A stretch of 64,000 bases of DNA from Thermotalea metallivorans (GTDB lineage: Bacteria; Bacillota; Clostridia; Peptostreptococcales; Thermotaleaceae), in assembly GCF_001562415.1 (NCBI RefSeq), contig NZ_LOEE01000003.1, positions 56,458 through 120,457 on the forward strand, read 5' to 3'. This document shows, piece after piece, positions 54,995 to 64,000 of this stretch. A model generated the notes under the pieces. That model saw only the letters and a list, made by a program, of their open reading frames with translations, did not search any database and was not told where the DNA came from. The position numbers were made by a program, and so were the translations under genes. Position 1 is the stretch's first letter, and each line of letters begins with the position of its first letter.

Positions 54995-55328
54995 GCTATT
55001 TAGCCTCCCGAAATATTTTCCTCCCTTAATCATACGCAATTTAGGCAAATATTTCAACGATATTAATTTTTCTTAACATCATTGCCAATTTCTCTATGCC
55101 TCTGCGAAAGACAGTAAATTTTCATTTTTGAGGGAAAAATGGTATTATATTCCTAATGAAAATTTAACATTCTTCCCCCTTTTCTCCATGCTTTGGATGC
55201 TATAATATAAGTATAGGATTCTCAGGGTCCGCATATATAAAAGTATATATTTTTTCTTGCAATGAACCTGTCCAAAGTTTTCACAAGGGATACGCCAGAA
55301 AAAAACTTGTCTGAAGGAGGAATTCTGT
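54995..55328. other. Intergenic, promoter region of the XRE gene
   Basis: Between divergent genes. TATAAT at 55201-55206 is a possible -10 for the 55329 gene, with no convincing -35. Nothing else found. Confidence 0.4.
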
Positions 55329-55544
55329 ATGATCAATGGCATGAAGATCAGAGAATTGCGAAAGGAGAAGGGATATACCTCGTTAGATCTGGCGCTAAGG
55401 ACCAATTTATCAAAAAGCTATATCGAAGAATTAGAAAGAGGCGATAAAAAGAATCCCAGTTTTGCCACCATCGAAAAACTTGCAGATGCTTTAAATGTTC
55501 TGATAGATGATTTACGCATTCCGGCGAAGGCGCCTACTATTTAA
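55329..55544 (+). CDS. Small XRE-family DNA-binding protein
   Basis: 71 aa, one HTH_3 domain (MKIRELRKEKGYTSLDLALR and LSKSYIEELERG). Regulatory protein with no additional domain. AAGGAGG 8 bases before ATG. It could regulate nearby genes; targets unknown. Confidence 0.85.
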   Translation: MINGMKIRELRKEKGYTSLDLALRTNLSKSYIEELERGDKKNPSFATIEKLADALNVLIDDLRIPAKAPTI

Positions 55545-55566
55545 GTATAAGGTGTCAGCATCACAG

Positions 55567-55599
55567 AAAGGAGGGAAAATGAAATGATTTCCCTCCTTT
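55567..55599 (+). terminator. Terminator of small XRE gene
   Basis: A 12-bp perfect stem AAAGGAGGGAAA/TTTCCCTCCTTT, loop of 9. Confidence 0.7.
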
Positions 55600-55671
55600 T
55601 CAATGAAAATAATTTCTCCTATGCTTTTTCTCCTCCCCACAAATTGCAGCCATACTTTCTTTTTCTTCTTT

Positions 55672-56361
55672 TTATACTATTTTTCTAAGTCTATCATAGG
55701 ATAATGCTCCCATGACCCCCATTGTCCCTATAAACCAGCCCACAATCCTTGTGGCAATATCGGTAAAAAATTCCAAGGGCAGCATTTGAATCAAAATCTC
55801 TGTATTGGGATCCAGCAACCATAGATCATTGGTAAAAAAGATTTCATGGAAATATGTGAAATATCTGTAAAAATCAATTTTCATCAATATCAGCAATATC
55901 CCCATCAACAGAAAGGCAAACATGCTGCTTTGAAATAACCCCTTGAAGAAATCAACTTGAAAATTCCTCGAAAATTTTGCCAGCAGGAGAATTGATGCAA
56001 AAACAACCAAAGCGCTGATATTTCTTACCTTATACCCACCTTCAAAAAGATTTTTCACATCGATCATGTGCTGCTTTTCTCTTTCTCCAAAAACTTCCCG
56101 CGTCTGCCCTTTTATCTTTGCTTCTATCACCAAATCATTTTCTTGGCCTTGCAGATAGCGGATAATTTTTATCGTCACCTTTTCCAAATCTTCCATAGAC
56201 ATCCCTGTGACCTTGGATACTTGATATTTTTCATACTCCTTTAAGTAAAAGTCCTTATGAAAAGCATATATCTGAAGTATCGTCAGCAAAATTATCAAAG
56301 GAACAAACAGTGCAACCACGCTGCGGAACAAAAATGCAATATTTTTATATTCTTTTCCCAT
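55672..56361 (-). CDS. DUF1461 (TIGR01906) membrane protein
   Basis: 229 aa. Four membrane helices and a central hydrophilic part with HMIDVKNLFEGG, a family hallmark. It is common in Firmicutes with unknown function. ATG 56361 after GGAGTAGAG. It sits downstream of the RlmI-type gene on the same strand (41-base gap). Confidence 0.82.
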   Translation of the reverse strand: MGKEYKNIAFLFRSVVALFVPLIILLTILQIYAFHKDFYLKEYEKYQVSKVTGMSMEDLEKVTIKIIRYLQGQENDLVIEAKIKGQTREVFGEREKQHMIDVKNLFEGGYKVRNISALVVFASILLLAKFSRNFQVDFFKGLFQSSMFAFLLMGILLILMKIDFYRYFTYFHEIFFTNDLWLLDPNTEILIQMLPLEFFTDIATRIVGWFIGTMGVMGALSYDRLRKIV

Positions 56362-56402
56362 ATGCTCTACTCCATTCTTCTAAACTCAACCGGGCCATAT
56401 CC

Positions 56403-57575
56403 TTACCATACATTTAATATAAAAAACTTCAAATACAGCGACTCTTCATAGTTCCATAAATAAGGATGATCCTTCGCCTGGGTCCTGAATTCCACTTCCC
56501 GGATGGTTTTCTTTGCATCAAAGGCAGCCTCCTGCAGCATTTCTCTAAATAGTTGGGGATACATATAATGAGAACAGGAAGCTGTGACAAGAAATCCCCC
56601 CGGCTTCACCAACTTAAGCCCCCTTAAGTTAATTTCCTTATATCCTTTATAGGCACTTTCAATCTTCTTCGCTGATTTTGTAAAAGCTGGCGGATCTAAA
56701 ATCACCACATCAAACTGTCTTCCTTCCATTTGGTATTCCCGCAATAAATCAAAGGCATTGGCGCAGACAAAATCAATTTTTCCCTCCATATGATTCAAAA
56801 CCACATTTTTCTTGGCGGTCTCTATGGCATGTTCCGATATATCGACAGCCGTCACATGTTTTGCACCAAAATATGCCGCATGGAGGGCAAAGGAACCTGT
56901 ATGGCAAAAACAATCTAAAACAGTACTATCCTTGACAATATCTTGAATGGCCAAGCGATTTTCCCGCTGATCCAGAAAGTAGCCTGTTTTTTGACCATTT
57001 TCAATATCCACGTACATCTTGACCCCATTTTCCTGAATAATGGTATAAGGTTCAAAAATTCCCTTCAAAAAACCCTTCTTTTGCACCAAGCCTTCCAGCT
57101 CCCTTACGGTGCTGTCATTCCGCTCATAGATTCCTGCAGGCCGTATGACTTCATCCAAGATATTTACAATGATATCCTTATACTGCTCTATGCCGTAGGT
57201 CAAAGTTTGTATAGACAGATAATCATTGAACTTGTCCACAATCAATCCCGGAATTTCATCAGCTTCCCCGTAAACTACCCTGCAGCTCGTAGTATCTACA
57301 ACTTTTTTTCTGTATTCCCATGCCCTGGTGATTCGCCTTCTGAAAAATTCCTCATCAATTTCTTCAAATTTATTTCTCGTCATGAGCCGAATCAAAATAA
57401 GAGATTTTGGATTGATATAGCCCTTTCCCACAAATTTTCCCTTAAAATTATAGACCTCTACCATATCCCCTGCTGCATATTCCCCTTCTATTCTTTCCAC
57501 CTCATTTTCATATACCCAGGGATGTCCTTTTTCGATCCTCTTTTTGATATTGTTTTTCAAATAAACCCTTGTCAT
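56403..57575 (-). CDS. Class I SAM rRNA methyltransferase (RlmI-like)
   Basis: 390 aa. N-terminal PUA domain (KNNIKKRIEKGHPWVYENEV), a central EEHAD-like domain, and the methylase core with VLDCFCHTGSFALHAAYFGA and DVVILDPPAFTKSAKKIE. This is the RlmI/YccW type, m5C of 23S rRNA. AAAAGGAGTTGTG precedes ATG 57575. Confidence 0.92.
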   Translation of the reverse strand: MTRVYLKNNIKKRIEKGHPWVYENEVERIEGEYAAGDMVEVYNFKGKFVGKGYINPKSLILIRLMTRNKFEEIDEEFFRRRITRAWEYRKKVVDTTSCRVVYGEADEIPGLIVDKFNDYLSIQTLTYGIEQYKDIIVNILDEVIRPAGIYERNDSTVRELEGLVQKKGFLKGIFEPYTIIQENGVKMYVDIENGQKTGYFLDQRENRLAIQDIVKDSTVLDCFCHTGSFALHAAYFGAKHVTAVDISEHAIETAKKNVVLNHMEGKIDFVCANAFDLLREYQMEGRQFDVVILDPPAFTKSAKKIESAYKGYKEINLRGLKLVKPGGFLVTASCSHYMYPQLFREMLQEAAFDAKKTIREVEFRTQAKDHPYLWNYEESLYLKFFILNVW

Positions 57576-57790
57576 AACACAACTCCTTTTCTTTCTATAT
57601 TACTTATGGAATTCCTGTGGAATCAAAAAATCCTTTCTCCATAGAATACGATTGCAAAAATTAGGAAAAATATGATAGCCTTTTTTATTCTCCCCTTTCC
57701 CACTACACTTTTTTTATTTCCCATGAAAAAACAAATGATGTCAAGACCCATGGATAAACATCAATAATATCTCAATTTCAAAAACGGCTA

Positions 57791-58453
57791 TCATCGAATC
57801 ATATTCAACTTCATGACCTGTCCATCTGCATACCCCTCCAATAAATGTCTGGCCTCTTGCATATATGCTAATATGCCCTTTTCTCCATGAAAGGATACAA
57901 TGCACATCAGGATACGTTTTGTTTCCTCTGTCACCATTGCCCTTTCCGAGTCAGAAGTGGTGCTGCCAAATTTCCCCAGGCCATCAGAAAATACGGGAAT
58001 GTTCTCAAGATTGATCATGCCTCTTCCAATCCCGGCATAGGTGTCCCCGGGAACACCTATGGCAAAGGTAATGGGAGGATGAATCTTTTCTGCATCATAG
58101 GTGCATACAGGACAAAAGGACAGGATGGAAACCAGATTATTGATATCGACTACATTATTGACCTGATACAGTCCTTTCTCTTTAAGAATGCGCCGCACCA
58201 GTGCTTCAGAAGAAAGACGGTAACGGGTCGGATCATTTCCTAATTTCCTGTATACCTCCCTAGCTTTTTTGATGTTTTCAATCTGTGAGACTTCAGAAAT
58301 CGTCAAGCCATTTATCAATTGCCGGCATACCTGCGTCACTTTCTCCCATAATTCCGGATGGGAATCCTTCACTTTCACCCTAGCTTCTATGCAGCCTAAA
58401 ACAATATTCGGGCATATATTTTTCAACTGCTCTGAAATAATAATATGGTTCAT
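57791..58453 (-). CDS. B3/B4 domain protein
   Basis: 220 aa, similar to the B3/B4 (tRNA-editing) module of phenylalanyl-tRNA synthetase beta: KLGNDPTRYRLSSEALVRRI, LYQVNNVVDINNLVSI and PVFSDGLGKFGSTTSDSERA. As a free-standing protein it may clear mischarged tRNA, but this is inferred from family only. AAGGAGACGG precedes ATG 58453. Confidence 0.85.
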   Translation of the reverse strand: MNHIIISEQLKNICPNIVLGCIEARVKVKDSHPELWEKVTQVCRQLINGLTISEVSQIENIKKAREVYRKLGNDPTRYRLSSEALVRRILKEKGLYQVNNVVDINNLVSILSFCPVCTYDAEKIHPPITFAIGVPGDTYAGIGRGMINLENIPVFSDGLGKFGSTTSDSERAMVTEETKRILMCIVSFHGEKGILAYMQEARHLLEGYADGQVMKLNMIR

Positions 58454-58641
58454 AGATTATCCGTCTCCTTAAAACATATCTATCGCATCAACTTGATTCA
58501 TATATATTCTACCACATCTTTTATCTCGAAAAATTATAAATATAAAAGAATAGGGTCACCGAACTCAGGAGCGCTGCATACTGTATAGTAGCGAAAGAAA
58601 AATATAAAAAGAAAATAATGTAAATAAGGAGGTATTTGTTG

Positions 58642-58875
58642 ATGAGTGACACTGCAGCAGTAAAACCAGGATGTGGTTTCTTTGGTGACAACACCAGCTT
58701 ACTGTTCTTCTTCCTGTTGCTAGTAGTATTATTTGGAGGATGGTTTAAGGGAAGCGGCTGCGGAACAGGTGGATTCTTAGGAGGATTTACCGATGATTCC
58801 AGTTTGCTATTCTTCTTCCTGCTATTGGTGATCCTGTTTGGCGGACCTTTCTTTGGCTTTGGAAGAACTTACTAG
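58642..58875 (+). CDS. Small hydrophobic protein with tandem repeat (YjcZ-like)
   Basis: 77 residues, two near-identical units of D(N/D)(T/S)SLLFFFLLLVVLFGG-type, separated by a Gly-rich linker (GSGCGTGGFLGGF), and an end GPFFGFGRTY. AAGGAGG before ATG 58642 is strong. Resembles short hydrophobic sporulation-associated peptides of Firmicutes; no firm match. Followed by a clear terminator. Confidence 0.7.
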   Translation: MSDTAAVKPGCGFFGDNTSLLFFFLLLVVLFGGWFKGSGCGTGGFLGGFTDDSSLLFFFLLLVILFGGPFFGFGRTY

Positions 58876-58882
58876 CGTATGA

Positions 58883-58911
58883 AATAGAATTGGGAATTTC
58901 CCAATTCTATT
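58883..58911 (+). terminator. Terminator of small hydrophobic protein gene
   Basis: A 13-bp stem AATAGAATTGGGA/TCCCAATTCTATT, loop ATT, T tail TTT. Confidence 0.75.
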
Positions 58912-58925
58912 TTCCCATGCACACG

Positions 58926-58964
58926 AAAAATATCCCTGCATTTTTTATATGCAGGGATATTTTT
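58926..58964 (-). terminator. Terminator of NSS transporter gene
   Basis: A 16-bp stem AAAAATATCCCTGCAT/ATGCAGGGATATTTTT 40 bases past the stop of the 59005 gene, suited to both strands. Confidence 0.75.
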
Positions 58965-59004
58965 TCCCAAAGAACTCTTTATCTAGCTTTTTAACCACCA
59001 AAAA

Positions 59005-60360
59005 CTATCCTATCAAGCTTCGAACAAACACGATGGCAATCGCAACGGGCGCTACATATTTTACTAAAAATGACCAGAAAGGCGCAAGTTTGAATTCCAA
59101 CTGGCCGTCATTGGAAGCTTCTTTGACGGCTTTGTCTGTTCCCCAAACCCAACCGACAAATATGCATAACAACAATCCACCCAAGGGCAGTAAAATGTTG
59201 CTGGAGATAAAATCGTAAGTATCAAAAAATCCTCTATCCCCTAAGACCTTTATGTGGGCCCATGGACCAAATGACAGGGAAGCAGGAATACCGATCAGGA
59301 ATATAATAAATGCAAGTGCAACGGTTGCAATTTTCCTTTTTATCTTCCATTCGTCCACTACATAAGCAACAACAACTTCCAGCAGTGAAATAGAAGAAGT
59401 CAATGCGGCAAACAAAACTAACACAAAGAATAGTATGGAGAAAATACCCCCTAAAGGCATTTTTGCAAATACGGCCGGAAATGTAATAAAGACAAGGCCG
59501 GGTCCTGCTGCAGGTTCAAATCCGAAGGCAAATACCGCCGGAAGAACTGCAAGACCTGCCAATAATGCAACAGCTGTATCAATCAACGGTATAGTTACAG
59601 CACTTTCAGGAATATTGGTATCTTTGCTCAAATAACTGCCATAGGTGATCATGCATCCCATCCCTAGGCTCAAGGAGAAAAACACTTGCCCCAGTGCATC
59701 CAGTATAACGCCTATATTAATCTTAGAAAAATCAGGCACAAATAGATATTCAATGCCTTTAAAAGCTCCGGGAAGTGTCACAGAGCGCAACACGAGTATG
59801 ATAATAATTATAAATAATGCAGGCATCATAATTTTGCTTGCCTTTTCAATTCCTCCGCCAATTCCTCCATAAACAATGAGTAATGTGGCAATCATAAAGA
59901 TTGCATGATAAAAGATGGGTGTCCTAGCATCAGAAATAAGCTGTCCAAACATATTTCCCAACGTTTGGGCATCGGTAATCTTTAATCCCCCCGACAATGC
60001 CTTGACCAAATATGCAGTTACCCATCCTCCTACAACGCTGTAGAAGGAAAGGATGATAAAACCTGCCAGTACGCCTAAAGCCCCTACCCAAGCCCAATTT
60101 TTGCGAATCTTTCTGTACGCTCCTATGGCATTCAGTTGGGTATGTCTTCCAACAACGATTTCAGCAAGCATTAAAGTAAAACCTACAAGAAATAACATAA
60201 CGAAATAGACCAATACAAATGCTCCCCCACCGTTTTTGCCTGCCATATATGGGAATTTCCAAAGGTTCCCCAATCCTACGGCTGAACCCGCTGCGGCCAG
60301 AATAAAGCCTATCTTGGAACCCCATTGCTCCCTTTCTCCCGAATTGTTTACATTGGCCAT
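59005..60360 (-). CDS. Sodium-dependent transporter of the NSS/SNF family
   Basis: 451 aa with about 11-12 membrane helices. The family start WGSKIGFILAAAGSAVGLGN and AAGSAVGLGNLWKFPYMA are classical, as is SLSLGMGCMITYGSYL. Bacterial members (such as LeuT, TnaT) carry amino acids with sodium. Ribosome site AAGGAGG. Substrate is not known; the nearby diaminopropionate lyase suggests amino-acid use. Confidence 0.93.
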   Translation of the reverse strand: MANVNNSGEREQWGSKIGFILAAAGSAVGLGNLWKFPYMAGKNGGGAFVLVYFVMLFLVGFTLMLAEIVVGRHTQLNAIGAYRKIRKNWAWVGALGVLAGFIILSFYSVVGGWVTAYLVKALSGGLKITDAQTLGNMFGQLISDARTPIFYHAIFMIATLLIVYGGIGGGIEKASKIMMPALFIIIIILVLRSVTLPGAFKGIEYLFVPDFSKINIGVILDALGQVFFSLSLGMGCMITYGSYLSKDTNIPESAVTIPLIDTAVALLAGLAVLPAVFAFGFEPAAGPGLVFITFPAVFAKMPLGGIFSILFFVLVLFAALTSSISLLEVVVAYVVDEWKIKRKIATVALAFIIFLIGIPASLSFGPWAHIKVLGDRGFFDTYDFISSNILLPLGGLLLCIFVGWVWGTDKAVKEASNDGQLEFKLAPFWSFLVKYVAPVAIAIVFVRSLIG

Positions 60361-60499
60361 TTTTTTACCTCCTTCTCTTTTTCCTCCTTCTTTTTTGTCT
60401 AAACATTCTTATTTTTTTGACATACTTTCCAACATTATATTCTACAAAAATATAGAAAACTCCTTCTTCTAAAAAACATAAGGAGAAATTAAATCATAA

Positions 60500-60547
60500 A
60501 AAACGATTCTGATGACACCTATATCCAAGGTATCATAGAATCGTTTT
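60500..60547 (-). terminator. Terminator of TDT transporter gene
   Basis: Stem AAAACGATTCT/AGAATCGTTTT with an inner ATGA-TCAT pairing, then TTTTTTATG on the minus strand. Confidence 0.75.
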
Positions 60548-60576
60548 CCTCACGAGAAAATCAAAAGAAAAATAGA

Positions 60577-61533
60577 TTAACTGGAGTGAGCATCTTTCTT
60601 GATAGACCCCACAGGGGCCGGATTTGAAAGCATAAAAGCCATATACCGGATGAGCACATACAGAACCATGAGGATTGCCCACAACTCTAAGAATTTAATA
60701 AAGTATCCTAAAAAAGGACTTGTTTTTCCGGCATTTGCCAAAAATGCAGCCGTACCTTTCATTGCAATAGCAGTAATGACAAATGGAAAAGTAAAGGCCG
60801 AGTAACTGGGGTAAAATTTTAATTTAAGCATTTTGGGGATATACAACATCACCGAAATAAACATGAACAGCGACAATATGCTTAACAACATAATCATCCC
60901 CATACTTTTTTCTTGAAAAGAGTTCAAATAACCAGCCAAGCATAAACTAGCCGGAGCAGCAAAAATAGTAATGGTCGGTATCGCCGGCTCCGGTATTTCT
61001 TTCATTACCAGAACCCGATAAATAACTAAGGGCAGTAGAAGAAAATACGCTCCTAACCCAAACCAAAATATGAGCTGCCCTACATTGGCCAAACCAAATG
61101 CTGGTGCCGTTACGCTGCCGCAAACAATACCAACATAAACGATAAAATAGCTTGGAAACACCTTCTGAATATGAAAATTTAAAATATATTTCTTGGTAAA
61201 ATAAATCATAAATACACCATGCATAATCAAAGCGAGCAACCATAGCCCATAGGCTGCAAGAGGAAAATGGACTTTGATGTATGTGGATAAAATCATCAAT
61301 CCCATAAAAAATGTAGGCATGACGCTGGCAATAACAGGATTGTCAAAACCCTCGCCCAGAGATTTAGGCATAACCCATATTTTTATAACAAGCAATATCA
61401 GCAAAAAAGCAGACAAAGTACCGAAAATATTTTTGTATAAGCTCCCATAGGAGAATACCAGATTGCCCGCTGCAGCCAATGCCAATATAAGACCGGCTAT
61501 AGGGATTGGTACCTTTTTTATCACCGAATTCAT
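60577..61533 (-). CDS. TDT (tellurite-resistance/dicarboxylate transporter) family protein
   Basis: About 318 aa and 10 membrane helices, as in TehA/SLAC1-like and Mae1-like anion or dicarboxylate transporters (start KKVPIPIAGLILALAAAGN). ATG 61533 is used because GGGGGATGCGGA precedes it. It lies 13 bases after the C_GCAxxG gene, so they share a transcript. Confidence 0.82.
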   Translation of the reverse strand: MNSVIKKVPIPIAGLILALAAAGNLVFSYGSLYKNIFGTLSAFLLILLVIKIWVMPKSLGEGFDNPVIASVMPTFFMGLMILSTYIKVHFPLAAYGLWLLALIMHGVFMIYFTKKYILNFHIQKVFPSYFIVYVGIVCGSVTAPAFGLANVGQLIFWFGLGAYFLLLPLVIYRVLVMKEIPEPAIPTITIFAAPASLCLAGYLNSFQEKSMGMIMLLSILSLFMFISVMLYIPKMLKLKFYPSYSAFTFPFVITAIAMKGTAAFLANAGKTSPFLGYFIKFLELWAILMVLYVLIRYMAFMLSNPAPVGSIKKDAHSS

Positions 61534-61546
61534 TCCGCATCCCCCA

Positions 61547-62032
61547 TTATTCTTCAAATTGGCTACTGGTCATTTTTATTTTTTGTGCAATTTCAGGATC
61601 TTCCAGCAATCTTTCAGCAATCCATGCAGCCACTTCCCCTGTAATTTTGACGCAGTGAGCCTTTCGTTCAGGACTAGTAAATTCATAACCTTTCACTAGA
61701 ACACGACAGCATGTGCTTCCATAAAGGCTTTTGATATGATCATGCAAGGCCGCAGAAACGGGAAACATTTTTTCCTTCATGGGTTCACCATGTTTCCTTC
61801 CATAGGCCATCCCCAAGGCCATGGCACCACCACTGACGGCGCCGCAAAGACATCCCGATTTACCTAAGCCAATGGGAAAAGCAGAAGCTAATTTGACAAC
61901 GTCTTCCGCATAGGGCCACCCTAACAGCTCATTGATGGTATGCACCACCGCTTCGGAACAAAAAAATTCTCCACGGCCAAAATACCCTTCTGCATTTTTT
62001 CGAATAGATGCTACAATTGAATTTTTTTCCAT
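61547..62032 (-). CDS. C_GCAxxG_C_C family protein
   Basis: About 161 aa. The family motif is GKSGCLCGAVSGGAMALGMA, with further cysteines in EFFCSEAVV and YGSTCCRVL. Such proteins are small redox-type proteins of unknown role, often next to transporters or redox enzymes. ATG 62032 chosen for GGGGGG spacing; ATG 62041 is possible. Cotranscribed with TDT. Confidence 0.85.
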   Translation of the reverse strand: MEKNSIVASIRKNAEGYFGRGEFFCSEAVVHTINELLGWPYAEDVVKLASAFPIGLGKSGCLCGAVSGGAMALGMAYGRKHGEPMKEKMFPVSAALHDHIKSLYGSTCCRVLVKGYEFTSPERKAHCVKITGEVAAWIAERLLEDPEIAQKIKMTSSQFEE

Positions 62033-62227
62033 AAAATTCATTCCCCCCATCATTTTTAGGTGATTTTCTGTTGTACGAATTCTGTAACAGAAAATTTCCT
62101 CCTCTGTAAGTTAAAATATCTCTTCTCCAGCCAACACATACAGTTATAGTATAGTGGAAAAAAATTTAAAATAAAAATAAAAAAAAACTATACCTCCTTG
62201 AATTTTCATTAAAATTTCAAATAAAAA

Positions 62228-62249
62228 GACTGCTATGTCCATCGCAGTC
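62228..62249 (-). terminator. Terminator of ygeX
   Basis: Stem GACTGC/GCAGTC with inner ATG-CAT pairing, TTTTTAT after it on the minus strand, 6 bases past the stop. Confidence 0.7.
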
Positions 62250-62255
62250 CCTTTT

Positions 62256-63479
62256 TTATATCGCATAATGTCCCTTCCAAACAATTTCTCTATACCTCTG
62301 GGGATCCGTATCTCCCTCCGTACTGATAAACAATATCTGAGAATCTTCATTTATATTTAGCTTTTCCGCCATATCCCCATATTCTTTTCCCTGCAATATA
62401 CAGCTCAAAACCCCGATACCCACTGCACCTGATTCCCCTGAAATAATCGGCGGATCTCCCCATAATGGATTGCCAAGTATTCTCATTCCATAGGCTGCAG
62501 TATAATCCGGGCAGGATATATACATATCCGAATAATCTCTTAAAATATTCCATCCGATCATATTTGGCTCTCCGCAGGCAAGACCAGCCATGATGGTGTC
62601 CAATTCTCCTGTTACCCTATGGGCTTTCCCGTCTCCTGCTAAGGCTGATTGATATATGCATGCTGCCCTATCTGGTTCAACAATGGCCGTCACCGGCCGA
62701 TTTTCCCCATACACTGCTGCCAGATATCCTTGGATTGCACCGGCAAAAGAACCCACCCCTGCTTGAAGAAAGACATGGGTTGGCCTCTCTATTCCTTCAC
62801 CTTCCAATTGTTCTATTGCTTCATGGATTAAGGTTGCATATCCCTGCATGATCCACGTAGGAATATCTTCATAACCTTCCCAGGCGGTATCTTGGACCAT
62901 TACTCCGTTGTTCTGATTTGCATATGCATTGGCCAGCCTAACCGTATCATCATAATTATCATCGGTTATATACGCCTCTGCTCCTTCTTTTTTGATATTT
63001 TCGAATCTTATTTTCGAAGAACCTTTCGGCATAAACACAACTGCTTTTTGTCCAAGTTGTTTTGCGGCCCAGGCAATGCCCCTGCCGTGGTTGCCGTCCG
63101 TTGCAGTTACAAAAACAATAGCTCCTAACTTTTCTTTTATTTCTTTTGATCTAAACTTTTTAAATGATAAATCTTCAATATCTATACCAAGTTTTTCACT
63201 TAGAAATTTTCCGATTGCATAAGAACCTCCCAATACTTTAAAAGCATTCAGTCCAAAACGATAGGATTCATCCTTCACCCATATGCCGCCAACTCCCATG
63301 TATCGAGCCAAATGCTTTAAATTGTGCAAAGGTGTAATAGAATACTCGGGAAAACTTTTGTGAAAGTTTCTGACCTTCGCAATAGTATTCAGGGACATAA
63401 AATCAACCGCAGATTTCTTATATTTTTCACTTCTGGCGTGCTGATTCAGCACATATCTTATTTCTTCTGCTTTTTTCAT
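62256..63479 (-). CDS. ygeX: Diaminopropionate ammonia-lyase
   Basis: PLP enzyme that converts 2,3-diaminopropionate to pyruvate and two ammonia. PLP-Lys in LNAFKVLGGSYAIG, phosphate loop GNHGRG in TDGNHGRGIAWAAKQ, and GVGSFAGAIQGYLAAVYG. About 407 aa, normal. ATG 63479 fits AAAGGAGAAGTCT upstream. Often clustered with purine or amino-acid fermentation genes; here it lies before C_GCAxxG and TDT, though a terminator lies between. Confidence 0.92.
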   Translation of the reverse strand: MKKAEEIRYVLNQHARSEKYKKSAVDFMSLNTIAKVRNFHKSFPEYSITPLHNLKHLARYMGVGGIWVKDESYRFGLNAFKVLGGSYAIGKFLSEKLGIDIEDLSFKKFRSKEIKEKLGAIVFVTATDGNHGRGIAWAAKQLGQKAVVFMPKGSSKIRFENIKKEGAEAYITDDNYDDTVRLANAYANQNNGVMVQDTAWEGYEDIPTWIMQGYATLIHEAIEQLEGEGIERPTHVFLQAGVGSFAGAIQGYLAAVYGENRPVTAIVEPDRAACIYQSALAGDGKAHRVTGELDTIMAGLACGEPNMIGWNILRDYSDMYISCPDYTAAYGMRILGNPLWGDPPIISGESGAVGIGVLSCILQGKEYGDMAEKLNINEDSQILFISTEGDTDPQRYREIVWKGHYAI

Positions 63480-63649
63480 AGACTTCTCCTTTCCTACGGA
63501 ATCCGGCACATCAAATTTATTCGTGTTCTTTTGAATAGCTTTTACATAGAAAATAAACCTCTGACAAAAAATAATATAATACTATCCTCCATCTCATATC
63601 TTATCTCTTAACAATACCTGAATCCAAAGATTGCGTATATATCGCTGCA

Positions 63650-63811
63650 TCATGAAAGGTATAAATCCATTAATATTTCGTCATCAAAATTGCCATTCCC
63701 ATTAAAATAATTCTTGTGAACTCCAACTTTTTTAAAGCCAAATTTCTCATACAGCTTTAAATACGCAATCATTTTTTCTGTATCTTCAATCGCAAGCTTT
63801 CTTAATATCGG
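63650..63811 (-). pseudogene. GNAT acetyltransferase C-terminal fragment
   Basis: 54 residues ending in TGA at 63650: KLAIEDTEKMIAYLKLYEKFGFKKVGVHKNYFNG split here, then FDDEILMDLYLS. This is the end of a GNAT fold, with the conserved 'LYEKFGF'. Nothing readable precedes it except a ten-codon frame with a ribosome site (about 63818-63850), so the gene is broken. Confidence 0.55.
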
Positions 63812-63897
63812 CTGTTAACCGTTTCTTGAGGAATACATCATGTACATAATCTTCACTCCTTTGACTAGAAGTATACCACTTTACAAGTTTGACTAAG

Positions 63898-64000
63898 CTA
63901 CCTGATCTTTGTCAAGGAAGCTCTGCACAGCTTCTTTAACGGTTGAATAAATTTTGGCACTTTCGAAGCTGGATACGAAAGTATCAAATATTAATTCTTT
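63898..64000 (-). CDS. 3' end of an unknown gene, partial
   Basis: The last 33 codons (KELIFDTFVSSFESAKIYST and VKEAVQSFLDKDQVA) of a frame that enters from the right edge. Unrecognised; too short to assign. Confidence 0.4.

Overview
The window looks like chromosomal DNA of an anaerobic, spore-former-type Clostridia (Peptostreptococcales/Clostridiales; an Alkaliphilus- or Geosporobacter-like lineage is my guess, not proven). Reasons: AT-rich coding sequence with very strong GGAGG ribosome sites, a VanW/G5 protein, a FtsA-like ATPase with clostridial C-terminal repeats, a Lon-like AAA protease, paired kbl-tdh, DUF503, DUF1461, C_GCAxxG, YgeX and many mobile relics.

Layout. 1-7.6 kb: housekeeping block on the minus strand (partial ogt, DUF2225, VanW, FtsA-like, nth, DUF503, TPR regulator) with an initiator tRNA-Met and a candidate small RNA on the plus strand. 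7.6-16.5 kb: an accessory island with small unknown secreted or membrane proteins, a complete IS21 element, a group II intron 5' fragment, IS1634- and IS30-type relics, a decayed regulator and a frameshifted gene. 16.5-21.5 kb: RND efflux operon (adaptor, pump, TetR) with a clear promoter and operator palindrome. 21.5-28 kb: threonine catabolism (kbl, tdh), a Lon-like protease and queG. 28-33.6 kb: a second island with an IS3 relic, a MITE, a decayed IS630, a restriction-methylase start fragment, then two secreted proteins, one needing a -1 frameshift. 33.8-63.5 kb: mostly minus-strand core genes: two signal peptidases I, nfo, ArsR-type regulator, PP2C phosphatase with membrane sensor, glsA, uridine-kinase-like protein, CBS protein, asparaginase, RluA and RsuA type pseudouridine synthases, two rRNA m5C methyltransferases, pssA, fba, Nudix, MATE, ppiB, MFS, a small XRE protein, NSS and TDT transporters, a C_GCAxxG protein and diaminopropionate ammonia-lyase. 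The right edge carries a GNAT fragment and the end of an unknown gene.

How parts fit: amino-acid use is a theme (kbl/tdh, glsA, asparaginase, ygeX, NSS transporter). Envelope and export functions (VanW, SPase I twice, RND, MATE, MltG-like, pssA) and RNA modification (queG, RluA, RsuA, NOL1-type, RlmI-type) are the others.

The most unusual signals are non-coding: (1) a ~108-bp long-stem hairpin repeat present in two near-identical copies plus degraded ones; (2) a 16-bp inverted repeat sitting exactly between a strong Shine-Dalgarno and its start codon; (3) a compact promoter-hairpin-terminator unit that could be a ~70-nt sRNA; (4) a class-C-like intron fragment placed right after a terminator stem and cut by IS21; (5) an inverted pair of ~190-bp MITEs bracketing queG.
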